From assembly GCA_038405435.1 (NCBI GenBank), contig JBBYHZ010000003.1: a stretch of DNA of 64,000 nt; one strand, written 5' to 3'. This stretch comes from Dryocola clanedunensis_A (GTDB taxonomy: Bacteria; Pseudomonadota; Gammaproteobacteria; Enterobacterales; Enterobacteriaceae). Positions 41,800 to 50,399 of this stretch are shown one piece after another. Every line of letters begins with the position of its first letter. Position 1 is the stretch's first letter. Position numbers and translations under genes: made by a program. The notes beneath the pieces were generated by a model. It searched no databases. It was not told where the DNA came from and saw only the letters and a program-made list of their open reading frames with translations.

Positions 41800-42738
41800 A
41801 TGAAAACCCCTGCCACCAAACCGGGCCTGCACCCGCGTAACCGCCACCGTGAACGCTATGATTTTGCTGCTCTGCAGCAGAGCAGCCCGGCGTTAACGGC
41901 ATTCGTGATAACTGGCCCGCACGGTGAGCCAACGGTTAATTTCGCCGATCCGCTGGCGGTAAAAGCCCTGAACCAGGCGCTTCTGGCACATTTCTATGGC
42001 GTCCAGAGCTGGGATATTCCGGACGGTTTTCTCTGCCCGCCCGTACCGGGGCGCGCGGACTATATTCACCATCTGGCGGATTTACTGGCCGAAGGCAACG
42101 GCGGCAACGTGCCATCGCAGGCCACGATTCTGGACGTGGGCGTCGGGGCAAACTGCATTTATCCGTTAATCGGGCAGCATGAATACGGCTGGCGCTTTAC
42201 CGGCTCCGAAATCGATGCCGACGCGCTGCGCAGCGCAACGATGATTATAGATGCGAACCCGGGCTTAACGCGCGCGATCCGTCTGCGCCGTCAGAAAACG
42301 AAGGATGCGATTTTCCCCGGCATCATCCATAAAAATGAAACCTTCGACGCCACGCTGTGCAACCCGCCGTTCCATGATTCAGAGGCCGCCGCCCGCAGCG
42401 GCAGCGAGCGCAAACGCCGCAACCTGGGCCAGGACGAAAAGGGCGCGCTGAACTTTGGCGGCCACGAACATGAGCTGTGGTGCGAAGGCGGAGAAGTTGC
42501 CTTCGTCAGCCAGATGATCAACGAGAGCAAAGCGTTTGCGAAGCAGGTGATGTGGTTCACTTCGCTGGTTTCCCGCGGCGAAAACCTGCCTGCGCTGTAC
42601 CGCGTCATGCAGGAGGCTGGCGTGGAGAAAGTAGTGAAGAAAGAGATGGCCCAGGGTCAGAAGCAGAGCCGCTTCATCGCCTGGTCCTTTATGAACGACG
42701 CCCAACGCGCACGCTGGGCCGCCACGCGCTTTAAATAG
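41800..42738 (+). CDS. rlmF: 23S rRNA m6A1618 methyltransferase RlmF
   Basis: 312 residues (308 in E. coli). It methylates A1618 of 23S rRNA. SAM motif I is ILDVGVGANCIYPLIG, with the N6-adenine methylase motif NPPF in ATLCNPPFHDSEAAA. The ATG at 41800 follows AAGGAG by 8 bases; the frame continues upstream through the divergent gene without support. Confidence 0.96.
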   Translation: MKTPATKPGLHPRNRHRERYDFAALQQSSPALTAFVITGPHGEPTVNFADPLAVKALNQALLAHFYGVQSWDIPDGFLCPPVPGRADYIHHLADLLAEGNGGNVPSQATILDVGVGANCIYPLIGQHEYGWRFTGSEIDADALRSATMIIDANPGLTRAIRLRRQKTKDAIFPGIIHKNETFDATLCNPPFHDSEAAARSGSERKRRNLGQDEKGALNFGGHEHELWCEGGEVAFVSQMINESKAFAKQVMWFTSLVSRGENLPALYRVMQEAGVEKVVKKEMAQGQKQSRFIAWSFMNDAQRARWAATRFK

Positions 42739-45000
42739 CTATACCGTAGGGTTTGCCGGCGGCAGCGTACCGGCTGCTGCCTCGGAGGCCTGGAGCGCCT
42801 GAGCGGCATCCGGGCCTGGCTGCATGACCTGCACGGTCTGCACCGGGGGACGTATACCCGCCGCGTCGAAGTGCTTCTTCACCATCCCGTCCAGCGCAAA
42901 GCGCACCGTCCACTGCTTCAGCGGCTGGGTGGTGAACGACACGCGTACCGTAAACGCCTGGTTAGTCAGCCCGACGATGCCCGCAAACGAAGGCTCGCCG
43001 ATGACCAGCATGCGGATATCCTGCTGCTCCATCAGCTCCGCTACCGCCTCTTTCAGAATGCGGTTCGCCTTGTCCACGTCCTCCTGCCGGTCCACATCGT
43101 AGTTCGCCACAAACGAACCTATGCCGCGCACGAAGTTGGCGAAGGTGGTGATCGATGACCACGGAATAATGTGATAGGCCCCGGTATCCTGGCGCACGCC
43201 CACCGAACGAATCGACATGCGCTCCACGGTGCCGGTGATCGGCCCGATGGTAACCAGGTCACCCGTATTCATGCCGTTTTCAAACTGGATAAATACCCCG
43301 GTAATAATATCCTTCACCAGCGTTTGCGACCCGAAGCTCACCGCCAGCCCCAGGGCACCGGCCCCCGCCAGCAGCGGCGCAATGTTCACGCCGATTTCAG
43401 AAAGCAGGATCATGATGGTGATGGTGCTTATCACTACGGCGAGGGCGTTACGAAACAGCGTCAGTAGCGTGCGGGTACGCGCGCTGGGCATCGGGCGGCC
43501 ATGTATATCCGACGCCAGCCGGTTTTCTATCAGGCTTGCCAGCAGCGTCCAGCCAACCGCCGAGAAGAAGAGGATCAGCACGATGCGGATCAGTATATCG
43601 ACGGTTTTCTCTCCTGCGCCGTTGGTCAGCCACGCCCACATGTCAAACAGGCTCCAGGCGTTGAGCAGCAGCATCACCGCCACGCAGACGGTGAGAATAC
43701 GCGCCAGCTTTAACGAGGCGGATATCCAGCTGTTAATGCGCTTTTGCAGTTCGGGATAGCTGCGCTGGACCTGCGGCGAGAGCGTGATGGTTTTGGCAAT
43801 CCAGCGCGACAGCATGCCGGAGAGAAACGCCGCGATGCCGATGATTGCCAGGCTGCGCAGCGAGGCGCCCATCATCCACTTCAGGCTGTTGCCCGGGTCG
43901 AACAGCGAGAAGAAAAACAGCACCACGAAGTAGGCGCTCGCCAGCCAGTGCCACACCAGCGCAAAGGCGCGAATGAACAGGCTGAAAAAGGCCATTGAGC
44001 GGTCGGCCAGGTGAATCAGGCTTTGCTGGATGTGGCGTTTGTTGCGGAAGATTAAATACAGCGCCCACAGGGTGATACACAGCATGATGGCAACGTTGGC
44101 CATCGCGCCAATCTGCACGTTGATCTGGTTGGAGATAATCGGCACCGCGACCAGGATCCCGTAGCCTATCAGGCTGCTTAAGCCCGACAGACGAACGCTC
44201 CAGTAGTTTGCGCTCTGGTCGCTGATGGGGAAGGGGCGCAGATCCGGTATGCGCGGGCAGAAAATCAGCCGCAGAATAGCCTTGAAGAATTCAATCAGCG
44301 CAAAGGCGTTGAGAAACAGCCCCTGCTGGCGGGCAATGGTGCGGCTGCCCGCGTTCATCATATCGCTGAAGATCTGCCCGACGAACAGCGTCAGCGCCAG
44401 TAGCAGCATATCAATAACAAAGGCCGCGACGATCATCAGCGGCAGGTGGAACCAGCTTGAGCGGTCGCGATTCTTCCTGCGGCCCCATTTCCCCATGCGC
44501 CGCCAGACCGGCGTCATGCACAGCCGAATCAGCAGGTAGAAGGCGAAAACGGCGGCCACGAGCATCGCAAAATGGGTCAGGGCGTTAATAAAAGTCTGCT
44601 GGTTAAAAGCCTTGTGCGGCGCGTTGGTGATATTGCGGTGCAGCTGGGCAAAGCGGTCGGCAAGCTCGCCACCGTAGTGGCGGCTGACGTCGGTGACGTT
44701 CTCCAGCACCGTTTTGTCTTCGCTGAGCTGCTCCGGCGGCGCAATGGCCGGAACGGGCTCCGGCGGCGGCGTGGCGGCAACTTTGCGCAGCTGTTCGATC
44801 AGCTCGGTACGCGATTTGTCGTTATCCAGCACATCCGCCAGCGCCGAATAGGCTTTCTTTTTTTCTTCAACGTCGGGTTCTGCGGGAGGAGCGGTGCTGC
44901 TGTTCTGGGTAGCGCTGGCGGCAACGGCGGCGGCGGGCAGCGTAACCGCCGCGGCCTGAAAGCTAAACAGGCTGCATAGCAGCAAAAGTATCCACGGCAC
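42739..45000 (-). CDS. ybiO: MscS-family mechanosensitive channel YbiO
   Basis: 753 residues (741 in E. coli). A signal peptide ends about residue 20, followed by a periplasmic domain, about ten or eleven membrane segments, and the MscS core: pore helix IAPLLAGAGALGLAVSFGSQTLVKDIITGVFIQFENGMNTGDLV, beta domain, and a cytoplasmic alpha/beta region. It releases solutes on hypo-osmotic shock. It converges with rlmF, the two stops being adjacent. Confidence 0.94.
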   Translation of the reverse strand: MPWILLLLCSLFSFQAAAVTLPAAAVAASATQNSSTAPPAEPDVEEKKKAYSALADVLDNDKSRTELIEQLRKVAATPPPEPVPAIAPPEQLSEDKTVLENVTDVSRHYGGELADRFAQLHRNITNAPHKAFNQQTFINALTHFAMLVAAVFAFYLLIRLCMTPVWRRMGKWGRRKNRDRSSWFHLPLMIVAAFVIDMLLLALTLFVGQIFSDMMNAGSRTIARQQGLFLNAFALIEFFKAILRLIFCPRIPDLRPFPISDQSANYWSVRLSGLSSLIGYGILVAVPIISNQINVQIGAMANVAIMLCITLWALYLIFRNKRHIQQSLIHLADRSMAFFSLFIRAFALVWHWLASAYFVVLFFFSLFDPGNSLKWMMGASLRSLAIIGIAAFLSGMLSRWIAKTITLSPQVQRSYPELQKRINSWISASLKLARILTVCVAVMLLLNAWSLFDMWAWLTNGAGEKTVDILIRIVLILFFSAVGWTLLASLIENRLASDIHGRPMPSARTRTLLTLFRNALAVVISTITIMILLSEIGVNIAPLLAGAGALGLAVSFGSQTLVKDIITGVFIQFENGMNTGDLVTIGPITGTVERMSIRSVGVRQDTGAYHIIPWSSITTFANFVRGIGSFVANYDVDRQEDVDKANRILKEAVAELMEQQDIRMLVIGEPSFAGIVGLTNQAFTVRVSFTTQPLKQWTVRFALDGMVKKHFDAAGIRPPVQTVQVMQPGPDAAQALQASEAAAGTLPPANPTV

Positions 45001-45092
45001 GGCACTCCTCCAGGCTGAGAAAGTCAGGCAAAGGAGTAAGTATAGTCGGCGGGGATCAAGGGGTTAGAAATGGGGATTAATCTGGGAGTGAA

Positions 45093-45176
45093 CCCTCACC
45101 CCGGCCCTCTCCCTTCCAGGAAAGGTTATCACCGACAGTTCCCTCTCCCCTTTGGGGAGAGGGTTAGGGTGAGGGG
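45093..45176. repeat. Long inverted repeat between glnQ and ybiO
   Basis: The left arm CCCTCACCCCGGCCCTCTCC is near-complementary to the right arm GGAGAGGGTTAGGGTGAGGG. A second nested hairpin, CCCTCTCCCC-TTT-GGGGAGAGGG, sits in the right half. This G/C-rich palindrome resembles a repetitive family I know from enterobacterial intergenic regions; it is unrelated to the REP elements in this window. It lies between the end of glnQ and the start of ybiO. Confidence 0.7.
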
Positions 45177-45181
45177 AAAAA

Positions 45182-45904
45182 TTACGAGACGTGCTGTAAA
45201 AATTCCTGCAGGCGCTGGCTTGGCGGGTTGTCGATAAGCTCCTGCGGGTTGCCGTCTTCCGCCACGCGACCTTTATCAATAAAGATCAGGCGGGAAGCGA
45301 CCTTCGCAGCGAAGCCCACCTCGTGCGTCACGATAACCATCGTCATGCCTTCTTCGGCGAGATCCTGCATAACCTTCAGCACTTCGTGGCGAAGTTCCGG
45401 ATCCAGCGCCGAGGTTGGCTCATCGAACAGCATCATTTTAGGCTTTACCGCCAGCGCACGGGCAATCGCCACGCGCTGCTGCTGGCCACCGGACAGTTCG
45501 GAAGGATAGTGGTGCGCACGCTCCGCCAGGCCCACTTTCGCCAGCAGCTCTTTTGCCAGCTTGTCGGCGTCTTCTTTCTTCATGCCGCGAACGCGGATCG
45601 GGCCAAAGGCCACGTTTTCCAGCGCGGTAAGATGCGGGAAGAGGTAGAACTGCTGGAACACCATGCCCGCTTCCTGACGAATCAGGCGTTCGTCTACCTT
45701 CGGATCGTTGACCTTCAGGCCGTCAACAATCAGGTCGCCGCTGGTGATATCTTCCAGCTTGTTAATGCAGCGCAGCAGGGTGGATTTGCCGGAGCCGGAC
45801 GGCCCGATGATCACCACCACTTCACCCTGTTTAATATTCAGGTCGATATTGTGCAGCACCTGGGTTTTACCGAAGTGCTTGGAGACGTTTTTAAATTCAA
45901 TCAC
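45182..45904 (-). CDS. glnQ: Glutamine ABC transporter ATPase GlnQ
   Basis: 240 residues, the E. coli length. Walker A GPSGSGKST near residue 33, signature LSGGQQQR, Walker B MMLFDEPTSALDPE and H-loop VTHEVGFA are intact. It powers GlnP for high-affinity glutamine uptake. Overlaps the glnP stop in ATGA. Confidence 0.96.
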   Translation of the reverse strand: MIEFKNVSKHFGKTQVLHNIDLNIKQGEVVVIIGPSGSGKSTLLRCINKLEDITSGDLIVDGLKVNDPKVDERLIRQEAGMVFQQFYLFPHLTALENVAFGPIRVRGMKKEDADKLAKELLAKVGLAERAHHYPSELSGGQQQRVAIARALAVKPKMMLFDEPTSALDPELRHEVLKVMQDLAEEGMTMVIVTHEVGFAAKVASRLIFIDKGRVAEDGNPQELIDNPPSQRLQEFLQHVS

Positions 45905-46560
45905 AGGATTTTCATCCTTCTTTCAAGGCGACGCAGAACAAAGCTCAGCACCAAAGTAATAATCAGATAGAAGACCGCAACGGCGCTCCAGATCTCCAGC
46001 GCGCGGAAGTTACCGGCGATAATCTCCTGGCCCTGACGGGTCAGCTCGGCGACGCCGATAACGATAAACAGCGAGGTATCTTTGATGCTGATGATCCACT
46101 GGTTGCCCAGCGGCGGCAGCATGCGGCGCAGCGCCAGCGGCATAATCACGTGGCGAATGGTCTCGCGTTTGGACAGGCCCAGCGCCAGACCGGCTTCCTG
46201 GAAGCCTTTATGAATCGACAGCACCGCACCGCGGGTGATCTCCGCGATGTACGCACCGGAGTTGATCATAATGGTGACGACGGCCGCGCTGAACGGGTCG
46301 ATGCGCAAATCGTTAAAGGCCATCGGCAGCGCGAAGTAAATAAACATGACCTGCACGACGATTGGCGTACCGCGGATCACTTCAATGAAAACGAGGGCGA
46401 TGTGGTTGGCGATCCAGCCGCCGTAGGAACGGGCAAAGCCCGCTACCAGACCAATCACCAGGCCGCCGCAAAGACCGAGGACCGAAATCCACAGGGTCAT
46501 TTTGGCGCCTTCAAATAACAGCGGAATTGCTGGCCAGATGGCGCTCCAGTCAAACTGCAT
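45901..46560 (-). CDS. glnP: Glutamine ABC transporter permease GlnP
   Basis: 219 residues, as in E. coli, starting MQFDWSAIWPAIPLL, with five membrane helices and the EAA loop AGLALGLSKRETIRHVIMPLALRRMLPPLGN typical of polar amino-acid permeases. A longer frame adds nine residues upstream without a better ribosome site. It is the second gene of glnHPQ, after an attenuator hairpin. Confidence 0.96.
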   Translation of the reverse strand: MQFDWSAIWPAIPLLFEGAKMTLWISVLGLCGGLVIGLVAGFARSYGGWIANHIALVFIEVIRGTPIVVQVMFIYFALPMAFNDLRIDPFSAAVVTIMINSGAYIAEITRGAVLSIHKGFQEAGLALGLSKRETIRHVIMPLALRRMLPPLGNQWIISIKDTSLFIVIGVAELTRQGQEIIAGNFRALEIWSAVAVFYLIITLVLSFVLRRLERRMKIL

Positions 46561-46584
46561 GATGTGTTCCTGTATACCGTGGTT

Positions 46585-46614
46585 CAAAAATAGGAGGGGC
46601 GAACGCCGCCCCTC
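46585..46614 (-). terminator. Attenuator hairpin between glnH and glnP
   Basis: GAGGGGCG and CGCCCCTC form an 8-bp stem. Read leftward it is followed by CTATTTTTG. Its position inside the operon suggests partial termination or 3'-end protection that raises glnH output relative to glnPQ. Confidence 0.8.
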
Positions 46615-46642
46615 AGGTCTTACTTAAACTTGCTGAATCTTA

Positions 46643-47389
46643 TTATTTTGGCTCGGTACCGAACCATTTTTTGTAGATTTCGTTATAGGTGCCGTTCTCT
46701 TTCAGGGTTTTCAGCGCGCCGTTAACTTTGGTACGCAGGTCATCGCTGCCTTTCGGGAACGCGATGCCGTACTGCTGAGCTTCCAGAGACTCACCTACCG
46801 CCTTGAACTTACCGTTGCCGGCAGTTTTGATGAAGTAGAGGATGTTTGGCGTGTCGTGCAACACCGCGTCGGCACGGTTGGTGCCCAGTTCCATATAGGC
46901 GTTATCGATGTTCGGGAACTGGCGCAGGTCTTTGGTTTTGATGTTCGCTTTCGCGTAATCAACGGACCCTGTACCGCCCTTAACCGCAACGACTTTGCCG
47001 TCGAGGTCTTTCACGCTTTTTACGCTGTCGTTATCCGCTTTCACCATCACCAGCAGGCCGCTTTTGTAGTAGCCGTCGGAGAAGTCGATCGCTTTCTGAC
47101 GCTCAGGGGTAATGGTGATCCCCGCCAGCGCCAGGTCAATGTTTTTGGTTTGCAGCGCCGGGATGATACCGCTGAAATCCATCGGCTTCAGGGTGTAGTC
47201 CAGCTTCAGCTCTTTCGCGATGGCGGCCCATAAGTCAACGTCGAAGCCGACGTACTTATCGCCCTGCTTAAATTCAAAAGGAACGAATGCGGTATCGGTC
47301 GCAACGACCAGTTTCTTCTCAGCGGCGTGGGAAGTAACCGCTAAAGCCAGGGTGAGTGCAGCCAGTGAAACTTTCAAAATCGACTTCAT
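46643..47389 (-). CDS. glnH: Glutamine-binding periplasmic protein GlnH
   Basis: 248 residues, the E. coli length. The signal peptide MKSILKVSLAALTLALAVTS-HA ends at residue 22. The binding fold shows VATDTAFVPFEFKQGDKYVGFDVDLWAAIAKEL and the ligand-site stretch LALAGITITPERQKAIDFSDGYYKSGL. The start at 47389 with AAAGGAAATGC upstream is clear. Nitrogen-regulated promoter elements precede it. Confidence 0.96.
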   Translation of the reverse strand: MKSILKVSLAALTLALAVTSHAAEKKLVVATDTAFVPFEFKQGDKYVGFDVDLWAAIAKELKLDYTLKPMDFSGIIPALQTKNIDLALAGITITPERQKAIDFSDGYYKSGLLVMVKADNDSVKSVKDLDGKVVAVKGGTGSVDYAKANIKTKDLRQFPNIDNAYMELGTNRADAVLHDTPNILYFIKTAGNGKFKAVGESLEAQQYGIAFPKGSDDLRTKVNGALKTLKENGTYNEIYKKWFGTEPK

Positions 47390-47440
47390 AGCATTTCCTT
47401 TGTTAATCCATGGGGCTATCCCCTGCATGCCAGCGCAACA

Positions 47441-47456
47441 TGGAAGAATCGTGCCA
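47441..47456 (-). promoter_or_regulatory. Sigma-54 promoter of glnHPQ
   Basis: On the minus strand, TGGCACGATTCTTCCA gives a perfect -24 element (TGGCAC) and a weaker -12 element (TTCCA instead of TTGCA), as I recall also for the E. coli glnHp2 promoter. NtrC-type sites lie about 75-100 bases further upstream. Confidence 0.6.
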
Positions 47457-47529
47457 GATTTACAACATATTGTTTTGCAAGGATGAGGATTTGTAACATT
47501 GCACAATATCAGTTGCAAGTCAGTCATAA

Positions 47530-47559
47530 TGCACCCTTATGGTGCTCCATCATGGTGCA
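47530..47559 (-). promoter_or_regulatory. Two overlapping NtrC sites upstream of glnH
   Basis: Read leftward: TGCACCATGATGGAGCA and GCACCATAAGGGTGCA. Each has the GCAC / GTGC arms of the NtrC (GlnG) consensus, and they share the central GCACCA. A pair of sites upstream of a sigma-54 promoter is the classical NtrC enhancer arrangement. Confidence 0.7.
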
Positions 47560-47706
47560 AAAACCGGGCCTACAGGTCGGAGGGTATTATTAGCGCGAAT
47601 TATGGCGGCGAAACAACCACTCGTTAACGATTGTGTGATGTGATTATTACAGGGATGCAACTTTTGCAGGGGAATCAGACGATTTTGCGCACTATTTTGG
47701 TGCGGG

Positions 47707-47730
47707 TTCCTTCCCCGGGCGGGGAAGGAA
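47707..47730. terminator. Perfect hairpin downstream of dps
   Basis: TTCCTTCCCC and GGGGAAGGAA form a 10-bp stem with the loop GGGC, about 20 bases beyond the dps stop. No T tract follows in the dps direction, so termination is only likely, not certain. Confidence 0.5.
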
Positions 47731-47750
47731 ACATAAGTATTGACTATGGA

Positions 47751-48254
47751 TTAATCAATATTGGATTCGATGAACCACAGGAACTTGTCCAGGTCGCGGG
47801 ATGCCGCAGTCAGGATATCCGCCGTGTCTTCATCTTTCGCTTCGTTAATCGCCTTACGCACGTCATTTGCTACAACGCCATAGCGATCCGCCAGCTCTTT
47901 CAGGTGATCCTGAACGGTATGGATATCCAGCGGGTAGCTTTTCAGCGGGGTTTTGCTGTTGATGACCTGAGTGGTCCCCAGCGCCACGCCCCCAAGCTGT
48001 ACGGCGCGCTCTGCCATGGTATCCAGATGGTCGGTCAGCGCCGTGCGGAAGCCGTCCAGCATTTCGTGAACGCCAATAAAGTTAGCACCGCGCATGTTCC
48101 AGTGGGCCTGTTTGGTAATCAGTGACAGATCAATAAACTGGATTACCTGACGATTCAGCAGCTCGATGGTGGCTTTTTTCTCACTGTCTGCAACATCGTT
48201 ACGGGTATACAGCAGATTTGTAGATTTGGTTTTTACCAGTTTAGCGGTACTCAT
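47751..48254 (-). CDS. dps: DNA starvation/stationary phase protein Dps
   Basis: 167 residues, as in E. coli. A ferritin-like dodecamer that binds DNA and oxidises Fe(II) with H2O2. The lysine-rich N-terminal tail MSTAKLVKTKSTNLLYTR contacts DNA. Ferroxidase residues lie in QAHWNMRG (His51), VHEMLDGF (His63, Asp67) and DHLDTMAE (Asp78, Glu82). AGAGGATG precedes the ATG. Confidence 0.97.
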   Translation of the reverse strand: MSTAKLVKTKSTNLLYTRNDVADSEKKATIELLNRQVIQFIDLSLITKQAHWNMRGANFIGVHEMLDGFRTALTDHLDTMAERAVQLGGVALGTTQVINSKTPLKSYPLDIHTVQDHLKELADRYGVVANDVRKAINEAKDEDTADILTAASRDLDKFLWFIESNID

Positions 48255-48301
48255 AATCTTTCATCCTCTTGATGTGTGTTTCCTGATTTGTTACCGGGAA
48301 T

Positions 48302-48308
48302 AAGTATA
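48302..48308 (-). promoter_or_regulatory. Putative sigma-S/sigma-70 -10 box of dps
   Basis: On the minus strand GTGCTATACTTATTC contains CTATACTT, a close match to the sigma-S -10 consensus, 48-54 bases before the dps ATG. This agrees with known growth-phase control of dps in E. coli. Confidence 0.6.
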
Positions 48309-48563
48309 GCACCGCTTTTTTATCCTGCCGGAATGGGCAGTACCTATTAAACCGATAGCGAAGGCTGACTGGTAATATCACAGCCTTTGTATATCAAGGG
48401 GTTGCAAAGAAAAATTGAGATATATCGGAAAGCGTAAAAGGATAGAAAAGCTAAAGGGAAATAGTTCTTATTTGGCTCAGGAAATAACCAGCAATATAAG
48501 TCTTTGATCGTAAGTTTTATTTCCCGTGGGGGAATTGTTCCACGGGAAATAAATTGACGCACA

Positions 48564-49451
48564 TCAATTCACATCGACACTGGTAATTTGCGTTTCGCGC
48601 TTAAGGGTCAGGGTTGAGCCCACGGAGGCGGCAATGATCGACAGCAGCGCCAGCCACTGAACCAGCGTAAGGTGTTCGCCCAGAAACAGCATGCCCGACA
48701 GTGCCGCAAGGCCCGGCTCCATGCTCATCAGCGTGCCGAAGGTCCGCGTCGGAATGCGCGTCAGAGCAATCATCTCCAGCGAGTAGGGCAGAGCGGTGGA
48801 CAAAATGGCTACCGCCAGGCCCAGCGGCAGCAGCGACCAGTGCCACAGCGCGCTACCTGCTTCAAATGCACCAATCGGCACAAATACGATAGCGGCAATC
48901 AGCGACCCCATCGCGACCGTTGCCGGGCCGTGGTCAGCCCCGGCCTTTTGTCCAAACAGAATATATACCGCCCAGCAGGCCCCGGCGCCCAGAGCGCAGG
49001 CGGCTCCGGTTAAATCGACGTGGGAAATGCCCTGGCCCAGCGGTAGCAGGAACCACAACCCCAGCACCGCCAGCACCACCCAGACAAAATCCACGGCGCG
49101 GCGGGAAGCGAAAAGCGCCACCGCCAGCGGGCCGGTGAACTCGAGCGCCACCGCAATGCCCAGCGGTATCGTCTGGATAGATAGATAAAAGAGATAGTTC
49201 ATCGCGCCGAGCGATAAGCCGTACATCAGCAGCGGGAAGCGCTGCTCGGCCTTAAAGCGCAGTCGCCAGGGCTTGAATACCGCCACCAGAATCAGCGTGC
49301 CCAGCGCCAGACGGATGGCGGTCACGCCCGGCGCGCCGACCAGCGGGAAAAGTGATTTCGCAAGGGATGCGCCACTTTGAATCGAGGTCATGGCGATAAG
49401 CAGTATTACGATGGGCAGCCATACGGGCATTTTACGGGAAGATAACGGCAT
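48564..49451 (-). CDS. rhtA: Threonine/homoserine exporter RhtA
   Basis: 295 residues, as in E. coli, with ten hydrophobic segments forming two EamA (DMT) repeats. Strong family stretches are SGASLAKSLFPLVGAPGVTAIRLALGTLI and LPYSLEMIALTRIPTRTFGTLMSMEP. It exports threonine, homoserine and related amino acids. Neighbours dps and ompX as in E. coli. Confidence 0.95.
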   Translation of the reverse strand: MPLSSRKMPVWLPIVILLIAMTSIQSGASLAKSLFPLVGAPGVTAIRLALGTLILVAVFKPWRLRFKAEQRFPLLMYGLSLGAMNYLFYLSIQTIPLGIAVALEFTGPLAVALFASRRAVDFVWVVLAVLGLWFLLPLGQGISHVDLTGAACALGAGACWAVYILFGQKAGADHGPATVAMGSLIAAIVFVPIGAFEAGSALWHWSLLPLGLAVAILSTALPYSLEMIALTRIPTRTFGTLMSMEPGLAALSGMLFLGEHLTLVQWLALLSIIAASVGSTLTLKRETQITSVDVN

Positions 49452-49820
49452 CCTGCGTCCTGTCAGTTAATGTCGGGGTCGGTCAACTTATGAAAAGTTC
49501 CCTAGTGTAATGGAATAAGTTAGCGGCGGTTGAGTTTTCATTGAGATTAATCTGCCCCGCCTGAGGTAACATCTGCCACGGTTTTGTAAGTAAGTATCAT
49601 AAAAAATCCGGAATAATCTGAATGAACGTTTTGTTAAAACCGTTAATATTTGCGCGGTTTTCATGATAAATCGTCCAGATTTTAGTGACATAGCATGTAG
49701 TGGAAATGTTGTGTTACATGAAAAGAATCGTTAGACAACACAAATGTCGAAGAGTTTCTCAGTAAATTTTGTTATATTTAAATCTTAGGACTTACTTGAA
49801 GCACATTTGAGGTGGATATT
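49452..49820. other. rhtA/ompX divergent intergenic region
   Basis: 369 AT-rich bases with no supported gene. The ompX side has TATATT at 49773-49778 as possible -10, about 45 bases before the ATG, and TTGAGGTGG as ribosome site, the region where small RNAs such as CyaR bind ompX mRNA in E. coli. A leftward 67-codon frame here (49488-49691) has no ribosome site or recognisable content. Confidence 0.6.
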
Positions 49821-50321
49821 ATGAAAAAAATTGCATGTCTTTCAGCACTGGCTTGTGTTCTGGCCGTTTCCGTAGGTACCGCATCTGCAACTAGCACCGT
49901 AACCGGTGGTTATGCCCAGAGCGATATGCAGGGCTTTATGAATAAAGCTAACGGTTTCAACCTGAAATACCGTTACGAAAACGACACCCCACTGGGTTAC
50001 ATCGGTTCCTTCACCTACACCGCTAAAAACCGCACCGAAGAAGGCGCTTATAACAAAGGCCAATACTACGGTATCACCGCTGGTCCTGCTTACCGTCTGA
50101 ACGACTGGGCAAGCATCTACGGTGTTGTCGGTGTAGGCTACGGTAAGTTCCAGACTACTGGCGCAACCGACACTAACACCAGCGACTACGGCTTCTCCTA
50201 CGGCGCAGGTATGCAGTTTAACCCAATCGAAAACGTTGCTCTGGACGTTTCCTACGAGCAGAGCCGCATCCGTAACGTTGATGTTGGCACCTGGATCGCA
50301 GGCGTGGGTTACCGCTTCTAA
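49821..50321 (+). CDS. ompX: Outer membrane protein OmpX
   Basis: An eight-stranded beta-barrel of 166 residues (171 in E. coli). The signal peptide ends GTASA near residue 22, followed by TSTVTGGYAQSDMQG. The barrel strands end in the C-terminal ...VDVGTWIAGVGYRF with terminal Phe, the BAM recognition signal. The length difference falls mainly in an extracellular loop (TTGATDTNTSDYG region). An ATG three codons upstream is possible, but the chosen start opens a normal signal peptide. Confidence 0.96.
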   Translation: MKKIACLSALACVLAVSVGTASATSTVTGGYAQSDMQGFMNKANGFNLKYRYENDTPLGYIGSFTYTAKNRTEEGAYNKGQYYGITAGPAYRLNDWASIYGVVGVGYGKFQTTGATDTNTSDYGFSYGAGMQFNPIENVALDVSYEQSRIRNVDVGTWIAGVGYRF

Positions 50322-50344
50322 TTCCCCGTCTTCGGGTGAAATAA

Positions 50345-50372
50345 AAATCCGCCTCTTCAGGCGGATTTTTTT
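50345..50372. terminator. Bidirectional terminator between ompX and opgE
   Basis: AAATCCGCCT and AGGCGGATTT form a 10-bp stem with the loop CTTC, followed by T7 on the plus strand and by TTTTTAT on the minus strand. It serves both convergent genes. Confidence 0.92.
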
Positions 50373-50399
50373 ATGTCTGCTGTTCACCCATCCCGCGAG

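Noticed and set aside
49488..49691. 67-codon minus-strand frame between rhtA and ompX
   Set aside because: No ribosome site and basic, unstructured product; the region is better explained as promoter DNA.
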